A stretch of 6,133 nt of DNA. It comes from Candidatus Bathyarchaeota archaeon. GTDB taxonomy: Archaea; Thermoproteota; Bathyarchaeia; 40CM-2-53-6; RBG-13-38-9. Below are positions 4,476 through 6,133 of the stretch, piece by piece (the first letter of the stretch is position 1; every line of letters starts with the position of its first letter). The stretch lies in NCBI GenBank assembly GCA_018396565.1, contig JAGTQO010000084.1:1-6133 (forward strand), read 5' to 3'. Under the pieces are notes generated by a model. That model was not told the origin of the DNA, did no database searches, and was given only the letters and a program-made list of their open reading frames with translations. The translations under genes were made by a program, and so were the position numbers.

Positions 4476-4483
4476 GGCGGTGA
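4476..4483 (+). promoter_or_regulatory. SD (GGCGGTGA) deciding the TTG start at 4491
   Basis: GGCGGTGA differs by one base from GGAGGTGA and ends 7 nt before TTG 4491-4493. The first ATG (4503-4505) is 19 nt away, so the TTG is preferred. Confidence 0.65.
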
Positions 4484-4490
4484 AAAAGTT

Positions 4491-5951
4491 TTGGAGCAAA
4501 CGATGAAGATAGGTGAGGGACCTGAACTACCCGTCAGGGAGCTGCCGGATCCAGGGCCTACAACCTTCAGGAACTTCATAAAGTGGATCGGTCCAGGGGT
4601 CATTTTAGGATCTCTTGCGACAGGAGGATATGAAGGTCAATATGCACCGTGGATAAGCTCATTGCCTGGGGGTATCAATACGATGTGGCTCTGCACGGTT
4701 GGTCTAATACTTTCAGGACTGATGTTCACAGCCGCATCAAGATATACTATGGCGACAGGGGAGACCTTCTTTCGTGGAGTATGTAGGATCAAACCTGGCT
4801 GGTTATGGGGGCCCGTAGCTTTCATCGCCCTCTACTTAGTATTCTTATGGCCTGCGTGGGTTGCGCTTGCAGGGGCTAGTTTCGCAACACTCTTCGGTGG
4901 AAATACAGTCCACTGGACATGGGCTCTCACAGCCCTAGGCTACATCATACTGGTCTTCTCGAAATATGTCTACAGAATTGTAGAAGCCTTCATGACCATT
5001 GTATTGATTCTGACCAGTGTTGCCGTTGTGGTTTTCACAGTTGCAGCAGGTCCAAACATCTGGGGCCAAGCAGCTTTCGGATTCTTCCTAGGTTGGCTGG
5101 TGCAGAATCCGTATGCGCTCACCGTCCCAGTCCTCGGCGGTGCCGCAGCGATGGTCGGGAACCATGTCTTCCAGCAATTGAGTCCTGTGTGCCACTCAGG
5201 ATTCTATACTCTCCAGATGAGAGAGAAAGGCTACGGAATGTCAAGATACTTCGGACATGTTACAGGTCTTGCGTATAAACCTGAAGACATAGCTGTTCAC
5301 GGCTACACCTTCAACCATAAGGATTCAAAAGAGATTGAGAAGTGGAAGAGATGGCTCACAATCAACCGTTGGGAAGTGTGGCTTATCTATGTGCTCTGGG
5401 GTTGTTTCATATTCACCTTCCTCTACTGTCTGTCGGGCCTACTCCTTCTGGAGGCTGGACAGAAAGTTCCAGCAGCACAGATTCCAGTAACAATAGGCAA
5501 AGGCTTCGGAGCAAAATATGGCACTCTAGTTGGCCAATTCTTCTTCTTCACAGTTGGTCTATCATTCTACGACGCCGTCATCGGGGTCAGCGACTCGATA
5601 AGTAGGGCATTCACGGAAGTTGTCTGGGCCCTATCCAAACGTGCAAGGTCAAGAAGCTATAGATTCTGGTACTACGCGTTCTTGACTTTTCTCGTCATAA
5701 TTTACGTGGTATTGACACCATACAAGCAGCCGACTGAGCTTTGGCTGATTGGAATGGCCAGTATAGGTGTAGCAGGAATAGTTCTGTTCCCAATGCTCTA
5801 CTATCTCACAGAGAAGCTTCTTCCGGAGGAGCTTAGAGCCAAAGGTCTATATGGGGCGGCAGAGAAAGCTGGACTCATCATCTCATTCATACTCGCATGT
5901 ACGATTGGAATCTACTGGCTCTGGCAGACACTGGTAGACCTAATGAAATGA
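4491..5951 (+). CDS. Divergent Nramp-family-like membrane transporter
   Basis: A 486-residue polytopic protein with about 11 membrane spans. The N-terminus is a cytoplasmic-type tail without a signal peptide. The first span begins KWIGPGVILGSLATGGYEGQ (31-50), as in Nramp (GPG near the start of TM1), followed by A-x-R-Y-x-x-x-T-G-E (82-91), a hallmark of this superfamily. The canonical metal-binding motifs are absent: TM1 shows ATGGY instead of D-P-G-N, and the TM6 region shows GGAAAMVGNHVFQQL (216-230) instead of the M-P-H motif. It probably belongs to the Nramp-related group of unknown substrate found in archaea and several bacterial phyla; the LeuT-like fold is inferred. A long polar loop (243-292) separates the two halves. 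The gene has its own TATA box and SD and uses a TTG start. A small membrane protein gene starts at its stop codon. It appears intact. Substrate cannot be inferred from sequence. Confidence 0.75.
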   Translation: MEQTMKIGEGPELPVRELPDPGPTTFRNFIKWIGPGVILGSLATGGYEGQYAPWISSLPGGINTMWLCTVGLILSGLMFTAASRYTMATGETFFRGVCRIKPGWLWGPVAFIALYLVFLWPAWVALAGASFATLFGGNTVHWTWALTALGYIILVFSKYVYRIVEAFMTIVLILTSVAVVVFTVAAGPNIWGQAAFGFFLGWLVQNPYALTVPVLGGAAAMVGNHVFQQLSPVCHSGFYTLQMREKGYGMSRYFGHVTGLAYKPEDIAVHGYTFNHKDSKEIEKWKRWLTINRWEVWLIYVLWGCFIFTFLYCLSGLLLLEAGQKVPAAQIPVTIGKGFGAKYGTLVGQFFFFTVGLSFYDAVIGVSDSISRAFTEVVWALSKRARSRSYRFWYYAFLTFLVIIYVVLTPYKQPTELWLIGMASIGVAGIVLFPMLYYLTEKLLPEELRAKGLYGAAEKAGLIISFILACTIGIYWLWQTLVDLMK

Positions 5952-6133
5952 CATCTGAATCTGCGAATAGAATAGCTGGTGCGCTTACAGGGCTGACTAT
6001 AGGGGTAGTGTCCCTATCGGTGGCTTATCTTGGATTCCCCAACCTCTTCCCCTTCTATTTTATTCCTGCATGGTTAGCGATCTCAGGATTCCTCCATGGT
6101 TACATTTTTGAATCAAAAATTCTAAACAAAATT
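5948..6133 (+). CDS. Small membrane protein coupled to the Nramp-like gene (partial, 3' end outside window)
   Basis: An ATG at 5948-5950 overlaps the transporter stop as ATGA and opens a frame of 62 codons that is still open at the window edge. It begins MTSESANRIA and then has two clear hydrophobic segments, GALTGLTIGVVSLSVAYLGF (11-30) and FPFYFIPAWLAISGFL (34-49), before a polar stretch (ESKILNK). The 4-nt overlap indicates translational coupling, so the two proteins are probably made in a fixed ratio. No strong SD precedes it, which also fits coupling. I do not recognise the family. A role as accessory or regulatory subunit of the transporter is inference from position and membrane character only. 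Confidence 0.65.
   Translation, partial: MTSESANRIAGALTGLTIGVVSLSVAYLGFPNLFPFYFIPAWLAISGFLHGYIFESKILNKI

Noticed and set aside
4637..4825. Minus-strand frame inside the Nramp-like gene
   Set aside because: Shadow frame opposite a clearly coding membrane protein.
4919..5605. Two plus-strand frames (4919-5278 and 5342-5605) inside the Nramp-like gene
   Set aside because: Alternative-frame shadows of the transporter with Cys/Ser/Arg-rich, non-protein-like composition.

Overview
The window looks archaeal. A QueT-type transporter gene precedes queC, as expected for archaeosine (preQ0) metabolism. There is an AbrB/PIN-type toxin-antitoxin remnant, several winged-helix (wHTH) regulators of archaeal style, a TATA box at the expected distance from a gene, and frequent GTG/TTG starts with Shine-Dalgarno (SD) sites. 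The protein style recalls Bathyarchaeia/Thermoproteota metagenomic genomes, but that assignment is recognition without a search and is tentative.

Layout. (1) 1-743: end of a probable DNA methyltransferase (+) and a complete small PD-(D/E)XK endonuclease (-), convergent with stop codons overlapping at TTAA; read together as a type II restriction-modification pair. (2) 784-1275: a perfect 223-bp direct duplication (237-bp period) of the 3' end of a regulator gene, with a perfect 20-bp inverted repeat around the first copy; the 14-bp spacer between copies is an inverted copy of nearby DNA, suggesting template switching. (3) 1083-2081 (-): two wHTH-like genes with a possible 30-aa membrane peptide between them; the downstream one is split by a frameshift at a run of seven G. 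(4) 2043-2453 (+): a fragment resembling the N-terminal domain of a tyrosine integrase, abutting the first wHTH gene at a G/C-rich junction. (5) 2440-3567 (+): queT-queC operon, the clearest intact metabolic unit. (6) 3586-4174 (-): a decayed AbrB antitoxin / PIN toxin module that no single long reading frame reveals, recovered by reading across frames. (7) 4175-4375 (-): a small hydrophobic ORF ending directly against the antitoxin start. (8) 4435-6133 (+): promoter, SD and TTG start of a divergent Nramp-like membrane transporter, followed by an ATGA-coupled small membrane protein that runs off the window.

Overall, two intact functional units (queTC and the Nramp-like operon) sit beside accessory DNA: restriction-modification, broken regulators, an integrase fragment and a dead toxin-antitoxin pair. 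The number of frame breaks, some at homopolymers, means that decay and assembly error must both be considered. I do not see a CRISPR array, rRNA, tRNA or complete insertion sequence. The least explained items are the inverted-repeat-templated duplication and the small membrane protein coupled to the Nramp-like transporter.
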